A stretch of 64,000 nucleotides of DNA from Ignavibacteria bacterium (GTDB lineage: Bacteria > Bacteroidota > Ignavibacteria > Kapaibacteriales > UBA2268). The translations under genes and the position numbers were made by a program. The notes below the pieces were generated by a model. The model did no database searches, had not been told where the DNA came from, and worked only from the letters and a program-made list of their open reading frames with translations. Location: positions 1 through 64,000 of the forward strand of contig JAOADV010000008.1 in NCBI GenBank assembly GCA_026417135.1. Direction: 5' to 3'. Below, piece by piece: positions 63,106 through 64,000 of this stretch (position 1 is its first letter; every line of letters starts with the position of its first letter).

Positions 63106-64000
63106 ATGGACATATTAGAATTAATTCATAATTTATTGGCATTAGTTGCTATCGGGGTATTTTCTGGGTTTATCGAAACCAAATGGAAAAGAGAAACCTT
63201 GACTGGGCAAACACTGCAAGGGCTTACTTTTGGGTTAATAGCTATCGTTGGTATGATGATGCCATACGAAGTTGAAAAAGGCTTATTCTTCGATGGGCGA
63301 ACAATTGTCATTAGTCTTTGTACGCTCTTTTTTGGGCCCATAGCCGGAGGAATTTCAGCCATTATCCCTTTAGCTTATAGGATTTCCATAGCTGGGGTTG
63401 GGTTGCTGATGGGAATATCAACAATTGTATCAGCTTTCTTAATTGGTTGGATTTTCAATGCTATTCTTAGAAAGCGGGGTTTCGAATGGTTAACCATTTG
63501 GCGATTGTATATCTTCGGGCTGATTGTTCATCTAGTTATGTTCCTTTTATTGTTTACTTTGCCACCAAAATATCTAACAAATTTGCTTAGCACTGTTGGA
63601 TTAGCCATAGTAATAGTTTACCCATTGATTTCAGTTATTTTAGGAAAGGTATTATCCGACCAAAAAGTTGCTTCTGCTTTCCTTTCAGAATTGAGAAAAA
63701 GAGAATATCTTTTCCGAACAACATTATATTCTATCGGCGACGCTGTAATAACGACAAACAAAGATGGGCTTATCCAAAATATGAATAATGTTGCCGAAAA
63801 TTTAACTGGGTGGAAAGAGGCCGAAGCTAAAAATTTACCTATCGAAAAAGTCTTTCAAATTGTCAACGAATTTTCTTTAGAAAAGGTCGTCAATCCAGTC
63901 GAACGGGTTATTCGCGAAGGTGTTGTTGTTGGTTTAGCAAACCACACTCTTTTAATTACGCGCGACGGGCGTGAAATACCCATTGCCGATAGCGGTGCAC
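63106..64000 (+). CDS. Membrane sensor (5TM-5TMR_LYT plus PAS), N-terminal part, runs off the right edge
   Basis: This is an open frame of 298 codons with no stop before the window ends. Residues 1-190 hold about six membrane helices matching the 5TM-5TMR_LYT receptor domain: TLQGLTFGLIAIVGMMMPYEV, DGRTIVISLCTLFFGPIAGGISAIIPLAYR. A PAS domain follows from about 200 (REYLFRTTLYSIGDAVITTNKDGLIQNMNNVAENLTGW). The missing C terminus would be a histidine kinase, GGDEF or similar output. I infer a signal-transduction protein. Confidence 0.85.
   Translation, partial: MDILELIHNLLALVAIGVFSGFIETKWKRETLTGQTLQGLTFGLIAIVGMMMPYEVEKGLFFDGRTIVISLCTLFFGPIAGGISAIIPLAYRISIAGVGLLMGISTIVSAFLIGWIFNAILRKRGFEWLTIWRLYIFGLIVHLVMFLLLFTLPPKYLTNLLSTVGLAIVIVYPLISVILGKVLSDQKVASAFLSELRKREYLFRTTLYSIGDAVITTNKDGLIQNMNNVAENLTGWKEAEAKNLPIEKVFQIVNEFSLEKVVNPVERVIREGVVVGLANHTLLITRDGREIPIADSGA

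Noticed and set aside
1-64000. CRISPR arrays, insertion sequences, integrases, prophage genes or a replication origin
   Set aside because: I read for regularly spaced direct repeats, transposase or integrase motifs and DnaA-box clusters and found none. The island at 1150-8095 has no visible mobility gene or flanking repeat.

Overview
The window looks like a chromosomal piece of an AT-rich member of the Bacteroidota/FCB group. A Kapabacteria, Ignavibacteria or Chlorobi-like lineage is my best guess, but it is inferred, not proven. Supporting signs are two large secreted proteins with type IX secretion (T9SS) C-terminal sorting domains (8441-10741, 54212-56188) and a third weaker candidate, several promoters of the Bacteroidetes form TTG-N17-20-TAnnTTTG, many start codons with poor Shine-Dalgarno sequences, WG-repeat proteins, and ATP-dependent PEP carboxykinase.

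Layout. 1-830: the start of an exported ENKGQ-type (DUF7948-like) protein and a small secreted protein. 1150-8095: a minus-strand defence island. It holds a four-gene operon (a coiled-coil protein, two different BrxD/DUF2791-type ATPases, and an Lhr/BrxHI-like DEAH helicase) that resembles the Shango system but lacks a recognisable TerB protein. Next to it is a restriction-modification pair with a HinP1I-family endonuclease and a beta-class amino-methyltransferase. 8441-18014: a plus-strand run with a T9SS surface protein, an outer-membrane protein, a methyltransferase, an enoyl-CoA hydratase, a ClpB reduced to its M domain and second ATPase, a VWA-OmpA-SPOR lipoprotein, a membrane cytochrome c, and a beta-barrel protein with its own N-terminal CxxCH haem site. 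18014-20811: tRNA-Thr, a decayed WG-repeat gene, a small exported protein, an RRM protein, tRNA-His, a methyltransferase and a thiamine-binding-type protein.

20831-44584 is mostly housekeeping. It includes mnmG; mraZ-rsmH cut off from the rest of the division cluster; the chain gmhA, Atg22-like MFS, GH2-like membrane protein, purC, rodA, ogg; a TrkH/KtrB potassium transporter; and a seven-gene minus-strand operon (CASTOR/POLLUX-like channel, obgE, MltD-like lytic transglycosylase, MlaF-like ATPase, WG-repeat protein, dnaG, YbbR protein) in which most neighbours overlap by 4 bases (ATGA). 45568-50946 is a four-gene envelope cluster of lipoproteins and beta-barrel proteins. 51094-53963 is an aminotransferase-pckA operon. 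56726-64000 holds a PPDK-like/nucleotidyltransferase fusion, an ABC exporter with a TlpA-like thioredoxin, a small exported protein, and the start of a 5TM-PAS sensor that runs off the right end.

The strongest candidate for an undescribed system is the operon at 1150-6213. The next most interesting are the haem-carrying porin at 16806-18014, the NBD2-only ClpB at 13213-14532, and the kinase-like/nucleotidyltransferase fusion at 56726-59860.
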